Origin: Ecdyonurus torrentis
Taxonomy: Eukaryota > Arthropoda > Insecta > Ephemeroptera > Heptageniidae
Assembly (NCBI GenBank): GCA_949318235.1
Contig: OX439132.1
Coordinates: 42,018,331 to 42,082,330 of the forward strand
DNA length: 64,000 nucleotides
Direction of reading: 5' to 3'
In this document: positions 41,701 to 54,644 of the stretch, in pieces
Position numbering within the stretch: the stretch's first letter is position 1
Layout of the letters: each line of letters opens with the position of its first letter
Notes under the pieces: generated by a model
Databases searched by the model: none
The model's input: only the letters and a program-made list of their open reading frames with translations
What the model was told of the DNA's origin: nothing
Program-made: the position numbers and the translations under genes

Positions 41701-41939
41701 GCATGTGCGGTTTCGATAAAGGCTCCATAACGTTTTTTTTGTTGTACACAATATACAACAACACAAATAATTATGGAAGGAAAGTGACCTTACACAAGAA
41801 TGGTATATAATAATATGTCTATATATAATGCCATTATAGGTCTTTGTTTGTTTCCAAGGATTCTCTGCACGTTTTTTCAATTCACATGGTCATTTATGTA
41901 TTTAACTTTTATGTTGATGGAGAGCTATACATACTGTAT

Positions 41940-42054
<115 letters not shown>

Positions 42055-42154
42055 GAAAAATAAAATAAAATAAACGTGAGCAATTTTATAGAAAAACAAA
42101 AATAATTTTTTTTTTTTTGGAAATCAAGTTAATAATTTTGAAATTTTGTTTCAG

Positions 42155-42311
42155 GGCTCCAACTGTTTCATCTGCACCAGAGTCTAGTAGTACATTATCT
42201 CGGGGATCGTGGTTGGTGTCCGATGGCCGTCAGCCCCTGGGCGCCTCCGCCCCTGCCCCAAGTGCCGGCCGCGCCGCGCTGCTGGCCCGCCGCTGGCCGC
42301 TGCTGTGCGTC
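42155..42311 (+). other. 5' part of the first recognised Evi5 exon (5' UTR or N-terminal extension)
   Basis: A 3' splice site (TTTGTTTCAG) precedes an open, GC-rich frame continuous with Evi5. It reads through the Ala/Pro/Arg-rich LGASAPAPSAGRAALLARRW before the first in-frame ATG at 42312. The sequence gives no way to decide between leader and coding without a transcript. Confidence 0.5.
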
Positions 42312-43413
42312 ATGAGCTCGGCCATGGTCGCGCATTCAGCATCAGCCACCCCCACAACAGAATCCGCAGTAGTAGCAGACGAGACTGACAAGAGAGCGCT
42401 TGGTAATTATAATGCTCAACCTCAATACCACACACACCCAATCGATAAAACCGATAGATTATTGCTCGCTCTTATCGTGTACATACTGATAGTCAGTGGC
42501 GGTCCTACAGGGGGGATTGAGGGGCGGATATCCCCGGGCCCACTAGGTTTGGGGGGCCCGGGACAAGGCCTACATATAAAAAATTCAAATAAGCTAAAAA
42601 AATAGAAAAAAAAAGAACTTAAGGGACGGGAAGAAGAGAGAGAGAGAAGTTTAAGAACCAATTTAATGATTTTCATTAGTAAAATTATTCCTAGCAAACA
42701 AATTATCCAAACAAATTTATAATGTAAAAAAAAAAAAATAATAAAAAAAAAAAAAAAAAAAAAAACTAAAGCATATATAAATCTACAGAAAAAACACAAT
42801 ATCTCTTTAATTTACTAGTAATAATACTAATACTTCAGTATTTTCTTATATTTTTAAACAAGGGCCTCCCTGGTTTAAAAAGGTAAAATAAACTATACTT
42901 ACTATAGAACTAGAATTATAATGAAGACTTAAAAAATTTCAGGGTGTTATTTTATTGCATTTTCATTCTAAAAGAAGGCAATGTCCTAAGTCGATAGATA
43001 TGGACATTTCTAAGCTTTGAGCTCATTGAGTATTAATTCTTTTTAAAATTCTTAAACTGACGTTACGGTAACTTTTCCTATGCCCGCATGCATAGAGGTA
43101 TATTGCGTGTTGACATTTTTTGATTTTTTGATTTTTTTTTTAATAGAAATGCTTATTGAACTTAAAATTTACAATTCTGCAAATAAATCGATTCAGGACA
43201 ATGTCTTCTTTTAGAATTTGAAATAAAATTTTGCCCTGAAAATTTTTTTAGTCTTCCTCATTGGCCTGGCGTAGGTAAAAAATTGTTCAATGAGATAAAT
43301 AAACACTATATAGCTCGATCTACCTAAATTTTAACATTTGTATTCGTCAAATTGACCTTGTCCTCTGCTCCTTAAATGATGATGACGATCAACTTTGGCT
43401 ATTCAAATAGAAT

Positions 43414-43446
<33 letters not shown>

Positions 43447-44101
43447 TGGCAAGAGACTAGGGTTTACGAACATCACTTTTGTTTCGGAAATTTGAAAATA
43501 ATTCTAACAGGAAAAAAAAAAAAAAAAAACTAAAATTTAGCTTTTTGAGAATATGAAGGAAACATTTTTTGCATGCGCTTAATCTCGCCTAAATCTGCTA
43601 AGTAATTAAAAATAATTTAATTTGCATTATGAATTTTTGTACACTTTTTTTAAAAAATATTTCATTCTAAATTAAAGTTTAATTGTTTTAAAAAAAAAGA
43701 AAAAAAACATAAAATAAAAATATATATATATTTTTTTTTCTTAAAGCTATCTGCACTGACAAGTATACTGAATTTATGCACGGAATTGCCTGTAAATAGT
43801 CACGTGGTAAAAAAAATCGCGCCTGCGGCGGGCTATTGGCGCTTCGCGCATCTATTCAGGGGGCCCTATCAGATTTCTGTCCCCGGGCCCAAAATTCGTA
43901 GGACCGCCACTGCTGATAGTATCATGTCTAGCATCATTTTGCTAGATTACAGTGGCTTTCACAACATTCTGTGAAACTGTATAACCACTTGATGATGTTT
44001 TATTATTTTCATTTCTGTTTGTTACACGTTACGGTATAATAACAAAAAAAAGAGGTAATTGCGATGATTAAAATTATTGAGAGTATAAAATGTATAGATA
44101 T

Positions 44102-44187
<86 letters not shown>

Positions 44188-47100
44188 ACTATTTCATTAA
44201 AGTCGTGTATTTAATAGCTCTATTTCTGTTTTAACATTTCAAGATTGATGTAATTGCAAATTTTCATAACTATAAAAAGGCTGAAATAATATGCTTCCAC
44301 CACGCGCATTGTTTGACAATATCCATGGTTTGTCAAAAGAAAGTCCGAAAAAAAGTTTCGAACAAATTCGCGGTACTTTCATGAAAATACAATAAATGAC
44401 GTCATGTATTGAAATTTGACAACAGCGCTTTTGTTGATTTTTTTTTTTCAGCTCGAGCAGCTGGTAATAAACGCAGTGTCAGTGAAAGCAGCAGCAGCAG
44501 CACAAATAGCAATAATAATAACAATAACAACGATAATTTAGTTCATAATAACAACAATCTTGGTGATACTTCTACCCCAACAAATCCTCCCTCGGCCGCC
44601 GACCTGGCGTTGTTGGCGAAGCTCCAGGAGGCCAACAGGTGTGTATCAAAATGCCCACGTCAGAGCCCCCTCCCTCCTTGTTTTCACATACCTGTGTTTG
44701 TCTACCTGCCCCGCCTACTCCTTATCTCTGTTACTTACTTGGATAAATCATGTTGATAGTAAAACAATTTGAGTGTTTTACTGTATTTTACAGTGTTAGA
44801 TGATGATGATCAATTCTATGCTTAACAGGCTCATAGAAACAGACGCCAAATCGCTCAATTCCTTGTCTGGGAATAGTGGGCATTCGAGGAAAAGTTCGGA
44901 CACGTCCCAGATATCTGTTACATCTGGTAAGTTAACCCTTATATCGCCTCAAGTTTATTTAGAACGCATTTTAAACAATAAAAGTAGCTTTTAGTGTAAA
45001 TATTTTCTTTGTAAATACGTATGAATGTGTCTATTTTCATGTGCAATGTTGAATGACCTCCTTTTGATATATTTTTGGTCTTTGACAAAAATTGACGTCT
45101 TACTGGAATTTTTGTGATAGACATTCTTATAAATATGATCCGACCACACCCTCGGCATGAAATAACAGGGATATTGATATTAATTTGTTTTTCGTAGGGA
45201 CGAGTTCAGGTCAGGAGCGAGCAGGTGACGATGGAGAAGAGGATGCTTGGACGTTGTGGGGCCGAGTGGCCAATGACTGGGAGAATTTCTGGAAGAAGAA
45301 AAACCCCTTTGTCAGGGTAAGTTGATTGCACTGTCAATTATCATTGAATGTAGCCACCTCCAATATTAGAGAGGATATAATTTAAATTCCTTTTTTTTTT
45401 TTTTTTTTTTTTAATGTCAGTTTTTATTAAAAACATACTAACCCCCATAAGCTGCAACGCTAACTAACTAGTTAAACCGTAGTTAAGTTGTTATTTTGAT
45501 TGTTGCAACAATTAAAAAAAGATAACTAAGGTTTAACTAGAGGTTGCAGCTTACAGCCCTAAAAGATTAACAGAAATATAATGCTTGCAAATGACTTCTC
45601 AAAAATATCATATTTAAATTACATAATTAATTTTGTTATTAACTTTTCTCTTTAGGAACTTGTCCGCAAAGGAGTTCAACATCATTTCCGAGGCATCGTG
45701 TGGCCTTTGCTTTGTGGAGCCCACGACTCGCCTGTCAAAAAACAATATGCAGATTTCATCAAGGCAACTTCGGCTTGTGAGAAGGTACAAATCAATTACT
45801 TCAGTTTTGGAAATAATAATAAATGAAAGAAAAACACATTTAAAGTTACTTTTTTTTATGCCATGCCGATACTTAAACATAGTTTTCTTTGCAAAACTTT
45901 ATTATTATTATTTTTACTATTTGTGGATTCTAACATACACCACTTTATTTCAGGTGATAAGAAGAGACATAGCTAGGACATACCCTGAACATGATTTCTT
46001 CAAGGAAAAAGATGGCCTAGGTCAGGAAAGTTTATTCAATGTAATGAAGGCATACTCTTTGTTTGATCGTGAAGTAGGATACTGCCAGGGTTCAGGGTTC
46101 ATAGTCGGGCTGCTATTGATGCAAGTAAGTAAAAATTAAATTATTTATTGACAACAGGTATGTGATTGTAATTTATGTTTGTTAGATGCCAGAAGAGGAG
46201 GCATTTGCAGTTCTTGTCAAGTTGATGCAGGATTATAGAATGAGGGATATGTACAAGCCCACGATGGCAGAGCTAGGGTTGTGTATGTACCAGCTCGAGA
46301 ACTTAGTACAGGTAAGCATTCACATCGTCTGCATGTAATAAGGTTGAAAAGCCTTTACCTAATTTCTAATCATGGATTCAGATCTACACTTGTCTGAAGA
46401 AGTATATTAATACAATTTGTGTGTGTTTCAGGACTTCATCTCTGAGCTACATGGTCACTTCCAGTCTCAAAGTTTCCATACAAGTATGTATGCTAGCTCC
46501 TGGTTTCTCACCCTCTTCACCACAGCTCTTCCCTTGCCAGTAGCTTGCAGGTAATATACTGTGATGATAAATATCAACTAAAAGCAATATTATCTGGAAA
46601 AACTTATCTTTATCCACAATTTATTTACAGGATTATGGATGTTTTCTTATCTGAAGGAATGGAAATCATCTTCAAAGTTGCTCTTGCATTATTGACCATA
46701 GCTAAGGATGACCTGCTTAGTATGGATATGGAAGGCATGCTCAAGGTAAAGACTCGCATGTGAAATTATATTATTACATCATGTATCATAGACTTACAAA
46801 ATTTTGTTGTGTCTTTCAGTTTTTCCAGAAAGAGTTGCCGCCCCGGGCAGAAGCTGATGTAGAAGGTCTGATGCAGCTTGCCTATAGTATCAAACTCAAC
46901 CCAAAGAGAATGAAAAAGTTAGAGAAAGATTATCAAGTATTGAAAGCAAAGGAACAGGAGGAGACTGTTGAGTTGAGGGTATGTTAAATTAAATTTTCAT
47001 TAAGTTGAATACTATACTTCATTATATAAACTCGATAATTGCATTAAAAACTGTATACATAGTTTTCTCTTTCTTTTAATAGGCTCATGATATGAGTATT

Positions 47101-47601
47101 TACATTTTTATTGCATTAATTTTCAATATTTTGGGTAGTTTGCTAGATGCTGCATTCATTTTTATTCATATGGATTGTTTTATGATGGGGAGGGGGGGGG
47201 GGGGGGGAGGTCCTAGATTGTTTGTGTTAAGAAAAGGTTTCTATTTTTTTCCTTCATATTTATATAATGAACTGTTTTATAGTAAATGTCTTACAATTTG
47301 TACTTCATTGTTTCAACAGAGGTTAAGGACTGAGAATCGGCTGCTACGCCAACGTGCTGAGTTGCTGGAGGCTGAGTCAAGTGAACTCGCTGACCGTCTA
47401 GTGCGAGGTCAAGTGTCGAGGGCCGAGGAGGAAGAAGAGAGTTTTGTGTTGCAACGAGAATTGGCTGCGCTGAGACATGCACACCTTGAGACTCAACACA
47501 AGCTAGAGATGGCGCAGGAGCAGCTTAAGCACACTCACATGTTGCTAGAGGAAACTGTAAGTGATTACAATATTGATTCTCTTACTTAAAATCGTGATCA
47601 C

Positions 47602-47654
<53 letters not shown>

Positions 47655-50600
47655 GCCATATTGTGTTATTGTGCTACACCAACCCCAACCCTAGTCAAGA
47701 CATTGTCTTATCGACAGGACTTTTCAATCAATGGAAAAGCACACAAAAGTAAATAATAATAAATTACAATAATTAATAAATAATACCTAATAATAATGTA
47801 AATAATCGACACCTTAACTTTTGCGGACTTTCACGTCATAAATTTCATACTTTGGAAAAAAAAATGCAATGTAAAATATGTAGATTTATTACTGTACCGG
47901 TACCTAAATTAATTTGTTGTCATGAGTGCTTTTTGTTTGTTTGTTTACTTCTACCTATTTTCCCCCTTAATAAAATTGTTATTTTTTTATTTTAATTATA
48001 TAACTAAGGTTGTTAGTATATTATTTTTTAATTTTTAAGGTAGCTTATTAAGGTGTTTTATTTTTTATATTTTTAAGTCATTAAACCGTACCTAACAATC
48101 TATACATTGAAAATTTTAGCACCACTCTGAGACTTAAAAACTAATTTAAATCATTTGAATGATACAGTATCTTCTAAATTTAAAGACATTCCTTGGACCT
48201 AGTTTATAAAGTGTAATGTGTGTATGTGTATTGCAGCACCTAGCCAAGCAAGTATGTTCAGACGAAGCCAAGTCCAGTGCGCAGCAGCTTGCACAGAAAG
48301 AAGAGTTGGCAGCTTGCCTACAGACTGAGCTCGTCAAAGTACGACTACGTGAGGCTGAGAACGAAGCTCTGGTTAGAGATCTCAGAGACCACATCCAAGA
48401 ACTTGAAGAGGTATGTAGTAATAATATGGAGAAACAACCATCAACATATTTACTTAATTAATTATGTTTGCAGGACAAAAAAACTCTCCGAGAAGCAACC
48501 CCAGATAACTCTGTAGCTCATTTACAAGAAGAACTTATTGCTGTCAAATTAAGAGAAGCTGAAGCCAATTTATCATTAAAAGATTTAAGACAAAGAATAG
48601 GAGAGTTGAGTGCTCAATGGCAGCGACATTTACAAGTAAGTTTGCAGCATGAATGGTAATTCAGTGGCAATTATATGATAAAGGCACTAGGTGGTAATGT
48701 ACATGTATTTTTGACTTGTCTAGGAGCACAGGCAAGAGTCCGCACCAGCTCCTGATAGCACTCCCAAGAAACTGTTGTTCTGGGAGAATCGCGGAGGTGA
48801 AGTGCAACGGTTGGAGGAGGAGCTCATGACCACAAGAATCAGGGAAATGGAAACCCTTACTGAGTTGAAGGAACTCAGATTAAGACTCATGGAGCTCGAA
48901 ACTCAGGTGAGTTGTTATTTCTATACCTAATTGGTTGATTGATTTCTAATTTACTGGTAGTGTCTTCAACTACATTTCATAAAATATTATGAGGCAATAA
49001 AAATATTTTGTATTGATAATAGTAAATATAAACAAATATGCATGATTTAATTGCTATGCTCTAATTTGTAACATACATCAACATTTATACCTTCTTCTTG
49101 TCAACAGACAGATTACCTTGAATTTATGCAAAACAAATGTTTATTTAATTTTCTTAATTTAAACATCAGAGTTTTACATAGAAATTTAGTAATGCTAACT
49201 TTTTTTTTTTTTTTATTTTTTTTTATATCAATACCATGCTGCATAAAACTGAAGATATATATTTTTTTAATTAATTGTTTCTTATGATATAGTTAAAAGT
49301 TAGTAGAGTATTAAGTGCAAATGATCTGTATAATGTGCTAATGTGATGTTTATGATGGATTGTTGTGATAGGTCCAAGTGAGCACAAACCAACTACGTCG
49401 TCAAGACGAGGACAACAAACGGCTACGTGAAGCCCTTGAGCAAGCAGCTAATCGTGAGAGGGAGCACACAGCTAGGATGAGGGAGCAAGTGCACCGCTAC
49501 TCTGATCTGGAGTCTCAGGTAAGCATGTCATCTGCAGCATTCATTAATCATTAAGGTGTATCTTCTAGTGTTATTGTACTTTTGTTCCAAATTAAAAATT
49601 AATTATGCTTTCTTTTTTTTTTTTTTTTTTTTTTTTTTTGGAAACATTAAAAAAATGACTTGATAAAAAAACTTTTTGTTTTGTTTTGTTTTTGAACAAG
49701 CAAGTAACAAGTGTTTCTCTTTCTTCTCTCTCACTCTGTGTCAGTGTCCTGCTTATATGCTAAATAGTAAATATAAACACAACATAAAATATTATGTAAT
49801 TTTTCTTGACACATGAATAATAATTATTAAAATCTGTGCAATAAAGGAAATGTATCATATGCCACACATTCTTAGCTTATTATCATAGGATTCAATTCAC
49901 CTCCACGTATACATTGTAGGATAATATTTGGCAATGTATCTCATGGTCATGTATTGTTTCAGATGAAGGAGCAGCAAATGTTAGCACGTATCAGAGAAGC
50001 TGAAAACACTCAGAGTGTCGCGGAACTCACACAGAAAATCTCCAGATTGGAAACAAAGGTAAGTTACTTTAAACTAAATTATTCAGTTCTTCTTAACTAC
50101 CAGATAATTTACAATGATTTGCAGCACTTGTCTCATTTGTCTCAAAATTATTATTTAAAACATGATTATCCACCTTAAAGGTAGTAATTGAAAATGAGAA
50201 AAGAAAGAACGTAAGTAATGATGAAAGAAATCAAATCAAGCAACAAGAAACCAAAATAGAAAAAATAAATAGCGTTTAATTGCTAGTACTAAACCACTAC
50301 AACAACAACAGATATTAATGATTATTTTGATTCATATTCAGTGCTCCTTGTTTACACTTTCTCTTGTAAAATTTGAGATAAACTGCAACATTATAGAATC
50401 AATAACCTGCTTGTATTGCTAAATTATTTGCTCATTCATAGTTGTGACCTTGCTGTTTTAGAATGAGGAGATGGTTGCCGAGGGTGAATTAAGAAGTCAC
50501 AGTCTAGAGGCCAGTGATCAGGTACGAGCGCTGCAGGACAGCGTCGCGGAACTGCGGGCAGAGGTAAGCAAATCACACACTCGTCACCTGTACATTATAT

Positions 50601-53461
50601 CACCTAATCCATCATTGAAATTTGAAAATATAATATATTTTTATTTTTATACCTTTCTGGGCTATGGTTGCACATTTTCTGTGTACAGTACTCAAGAAAT
50701 AAAACTAACTGAGGGAATTAAATTTTTTTTTTTCCTAGTTCTATATGACATAATTATTTAAAGGTATAGTTAAAACTAAAATTACAGGTATATGTCTTTT
50801 AAACGTAGGGCATGAAAATACAACCTTTAGTACTAAATATTTAAAATAAAGATCATCATGAAATTAAAATACTGTATAATATTCAATTAATGCATGAGCA
50901 TATTATTGTCAAACGTATTTTTATATTAAGATTGTTATAAATGCCCAATTAATTTCTATATAATTTACATTTTATAACATAAAAATTACTTAGTTTGCTT
51001 TCATGTGTATGTAAAAATTTATTATTGAGTCATAACTATATCTTTAAATTAAAGTACTATTGATATTACCTGTTACGTCATATAGAATTGTGCTGCACTA
51101 ACGTAAGGTCACTATGTGAGTGTGTCTGTGTGGCAGCGCAGTTGCACAGTAGTGTGTCGCTCGCCAGCAGAGAACATGGCTGAAGTGTGAATGATTTTTT
51201 CGAACAGTGTTTTTATTTCGCTTTCACTAACCAAAGGCTGATGTCTCTTACTTGTTAGTTTCCCACGCCCACAAGTCCGGACGCAGAGCCTTGGAAATGG
51301 CTGGAGTAAGTTTTCCTATGCTGCATGAAATTAATAACAAAAACTATGGCTTTTTCATATCTTGCTTTGTTTGCTTGGTTGTTGCTTTTTGTGTGTGCTT
51401 TTTCACCAATCCTATTTAGCCTAACTCTCAATGTTAGTAGTTAGGCCCTCAAATAGTATACACTATACATTATAGGCTACTATGTATTAATAGAATTCAA
51501 AACTTTAGCAAATAATTAAATATTAGAAAGTCTAAATAGATCCATTCGGGGAGGTTACATATTAAGAACTACAAATATTGTAACAGTAGTAGTAAAAAAA
51601 TACAAGAAAAATGAAATTAAAATTCGTAATCATTTAGAAATGATGCGTAAAAGGATAAATCTACTGTGCAATATCATTTATGGTTTAGAAATAAAATATT
51701 ATTACATTACTAAAATTTTATTGTGCATAAATTAAAGACATACTTGTGGCAAATTTTCTTTTTGATTTGTAGTAACTATTTAATTTATTGTTGAAAAATA
51801 TCATGCTGAGATTTCTAATGTGGAGTTCAATGAACGTGATCATGCTATTTCAATGTCACATTATATAAATACACATTCAGCTGTCATGAATGTAACTTTG
51901 AATGAGGCAGAATCAAATGCAAAAATACTATTCCTCAGAACATGGCATGTATAATACAGGATTGATTAGATTGTTGCTTTTGTTGATTGTGCTTTATGTA
52001 TGGCTTTGTCTGTGTGATCATTTTGAATAGACGTACAATTATGTTTTGTCGTACTGAAGGTAAATATTCACTGCTTTGCCTTTCTGCTTGCGTAAATGAA
52101 GAAGTTTCACAATAGTTTATAACATTTAAGTCTGTAGTATACAGTGTAGTGTACTCATCATTGTATAGTATAAACCCATATTCAAGCATGGTATGTTGGG
52201 CTATATGTTAAGTGAATATATCAAGGTCTACACAGCATTTCGGTACTTCTGCAATCTATGCGGGTGCAATCTTTGCCACGCCTACTAATGGCACATCTGT
52301 GCAGGTTAAGCGTATAAAGATGTTTCAAATGAGGGGAGCAAGGAGAATCAGGCTCAGACTGGCCATTAGTGCAAGTCCGCAATAGTGGTTGTGCCCCGCC
52401 CCCCTCCTGTGTTTGAAGGTCCCTAAGGCCCAAAAAGGGGCATAACCAGGGTGTTATGCCCCTTTTTGTGGCCCCTAGAGAGGATGTTACACCCCTCCTG
52501 TGGATGAGGCCCCTTGAGTGCCAGTCAGACCCTGGCGGAGATTGCAGATGTGCCAAAATTGCACCCGTGGAGATTGCAGTAGTACTAAAATACCGCGTAG
52601 CCATCTATATAGAGATATAGGGTTTTAAAATAAGCAAGAAATATTCTGGAAATGTAACCACATTTTAGGATTGAAATTTAAAAGGAATTGAATACTGTAT
52701 AAAGCTATTAAAATATTAATGCTACATCATTACAACATAATATGCATTTTTTTTTATTGCAGTATTATTATTATTTTTATCAGATCATGATAACATATAA
52801 TTCACTTATGTTTAACAAAAATTGTGCAATTTAATGACATAGAAGTCAAGGTTCTAAATCATATTATTTTATACAGTCAGAGAAATTTATATTTTAAGGC
52901 TTCGAAACTTTGCATTTATGGTAAATTTCAATAAAGAGGATTGTTCATAAATTCTGTTTTTCTTGACAAAAAAAAAAAAAAAGATAATAATAAAATAAAT
53001 AAATTAAAAAAAAAGACAATAAATCAATTGTTTTTCTTCACTAATATTTATAAAAATACATTTGAAAGGACAAGGTTTAAGCCGTTCAATTGTCTGGTAC
53101 ATTCTTACTCCTCACCCACAAGCATTACGTGATTGACATTTTTTATTGTTATTATTTATTATTATTCTTTAACACAGAGAACAGGATTTGTGAACAGTTT
53201 TATTGAGTGCAGTGCTTTAGATTAGGTGACAAAGATAAGAGAGAATGCTTTATAAAAAATATAATAATATTTTATTTGTGTCTGATTGTGTATGCTGTGC
53301 TGCAGGTCATGAGGCTAGAAGGTCGACGTTGGAGCGAGGGTGAGGATGACGGAACCGCCGGAGACTCAGGCAGTAAGCACACAACAGCCACCTCATCAGA
53401 GGGTGACGCTGAAGAACAGAAATTACATCTCTCCAACTCCGATTTGTTATCCTCTTCTTGA
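42312..53461 (+). CDS. Evi5: Evi5 homologue, TBC-domain Rab GTPase-activating protein with coiled-coil tail
   Basis: The 18 coding exons are 42155-42402 (coding from ATG 42312 or an upstream exon), 44452-44638, 44829-44926, 45198-45316, 45656-45784, 45954-46124, 46186-46311, 46432-46550, 46631-46745, 46820-46978, 47320-47556, 48237-48410, 48474-48635, 48724-48906, 49372-49518, 49963-50058, 50462-50563 and 53306-53461. All are in frame with GT-AG introns, giving 856 residues (human EVI5 about 810). AADLALLAKLQEANRLIETD and DAWTLWGRVANDWE are family signatures. Residues about 171-380 are the TBC domain with the arginine finger R216 (IRRDIAR) and glutamine finger Q253 (YCQG), so catalysis is expected. 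The tail from KRMKKLEKDY onward is coiled coil. Family members act on Rab GTPases (Rab11 in flies) in endosomal recycling and cytokinesis. The true start is uncertain: the first exon is open back to its splice site, and ATGs at 42312 and 42324 (stronger context) are both in frame. Confidence 0.95.
42494..43912. mobile_element. 1.42-kb non-autonomous hAT element with perfect 8-bp target-site duplication
   Basis: Termini are CAGTGGCGGTCCTAC (42494) and the inverted GTAGGACCGCCACTG (ending 43912), a perfect 15-bp terminal repeat. Subterminal CCCCGGGCCC occurs at both ends. The 8-bp CTGATAGT flanks both sides (42486-42493 and 43913-43920). This is a hAT insertion in the Evi5 intron, only 91 bp after a splice donor. 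The interior is AT-rich with poly(A)/(T) tracts and no transposase frame, so it was mobilised in trans. Confidence 0.93.
44098..44184. repeat. (TA)n microsatellite in Evi5 intron
   Basis: A TA dinucleotide run of about 85 bp, between the hAT insertion and the next exon. Confidence 0.96.
47605..47650. repeat. 46-bp poly(T) tract in Evi5 intron
   Basis: An unbroken T run shortly after the exon ending at 47556. Confidence 0.95.
51259..51309 (+). other. candidate alternative terminal exon of Evi5
   Basis: A plausible 3' splice site (TCTTACTTGTTAG) opens an in-frame phase-0 segment of 16 codons (FPTPTSPDAEPWKWLE) ending at TAA, with non-AT-rich codons unlike the surrounding intron. It could replace the last exon (53306) as an alternative C-terminus. 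A GTAAG donor motif overlaps the stop (51306), but splicing there to the last exon would break the frame. Confidence 0.4.
52225..52602. mobile_element. nested inverted-repeat element containing a hAT-like core
   Basis: Outer arms (52225 onward, with CTGCAATCTATGCGGGTGCA, and its reverse complement ending at 52602) enclose a core at 52349-52534. The core has terminal repeats CAGGCTCAGACTGGC and the inverted GCCAGTCAGACCCTG-like end. It shares several blocks with the truncated copy at 14353, including the stem GGGGCATAAC/GTTATGCCCC. The layout suggests a hAT-like MITE inserted into an older foldback element. It lies in the last Evi5 intron. Confidence 0.65.
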
Positions 53462-54107
53462 TGTCTACTTCTAACAAATAATCTGTAGTAACTTTTTTTT
53501 ATCTTAATTTTTTTCCCAGAGATTAGAATTTAAAAAAAAAAAAATAATAATAAAAGAAGAAGAAAAAGAAGAAATTGTGCAAGTAAAAAAATTCCCTGTG
53601 ATAGCTTTTTATCCAAATGAGTGTGTTTATTGCACCAGAAATATAAAGTCATTTTGTTTTTATTTAGGCCCATCATATTTTTTAAATTTATTGTTAAGCA
53701 GACCACTGACGGAAGGCCTATTATATATATATAAATTAACCTGCTATCTAATGAACTTTACATTAATTATTAATTACAGTTTTCTATAGTATTACAAAAA
53801 AAAAATAATAATAATAAAAAAAAAAAAAAAAACAATGAACGGAACAGTTTTTTTATAACTTTTATTTTTTTGGGATACGTGTAATATTAGTTCCTTTATC
53901 ATGCAAGAGATAGGAACTAAAAAAACAAAACATTTTAAGTATTTTTAATGCTACACTTGTAAGTGTTTAAGGTTTTATAACCAGTATTGTAGAAACTATA
54001 AAAAAAAAAAAAAAAGTTTTGGAACCCATTTTATGTGCATTATGCTATATATCAATAATACATAATTATTATGACGTGTTAGTTTTCAATTTTATGTCTT
54101 AAAAAAA

Positions 54108-54235
54108 AATAAAGTACAGTATATCTTCAAATTAAAGTTAAAATTACAACAATGTTCATCTCATTATAATAATGTTTAGCATTTAGAGAAGTTATTTGAA
54201 GTGACTATACATTGTGAAATAAAAATTGCAATAAA
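54108..54235 (+). terminator. polyadenylation signals of Evi5
   Basis: Three AATAAA hexamers at 54108, 54218 and 54230, about 650-770 bp after the stop codon. Confidence 0.55.
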
Positions 54236-54492
54236 CTGTATTGGTTTGGTACTATGTATGTGAAATGTCCATTGTTAGAGTATTTTGATCATCTCTGTTG
54301 CTCATTTTAAATCCTTTGGGTGCAATTTATATAATTCAAATACTTTTTTTTTAACTAATTGGGATACTTTTATCCATGGTATAAAACAGTATATAATTCA
54401 TATTTTACAGCATTTTCTGTCAACCAATAATAGTGTCCTTGGTACATAAAGAAACCTGGACTAATTTTAATTAACTAGTGCAGATTTTGGTA

Positions 54493-54644
54493 CCAGGGGG
54501 TCTGTGCCGCAAGTCTTCACGAGAAACTCGGTACTAAGAAAGGGGGGGGGGGTAACTCACTTGTTTATCATAGAGAACTTGTGAGCCACCCCCCTTTTCT
54601 CAAAACCAAGTTTTACGTGAAGCCTTACGGAACAGACCCCCAGG
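54493..54644. repeat. 152-bp inverted-repeat element (MITE)
   Basis: CAGGGGGTCTGTGCCGCAAG on the left pairs with the inverted right end (CTTACGGAACAGACCCCCAG). Pairing continues through CTTCACG and a G-run/C-run pair to a short loop. The arms are about 65 bp. No target duplication longer than a few bases is obvious. Confidence 0.75.

Noticed and set aside
42422..42799. 125-codon minus-strand frame rich in Phe
   Set aside because: Lies inside the hAT insertion and its poly(A) tracts; no transposase motif.
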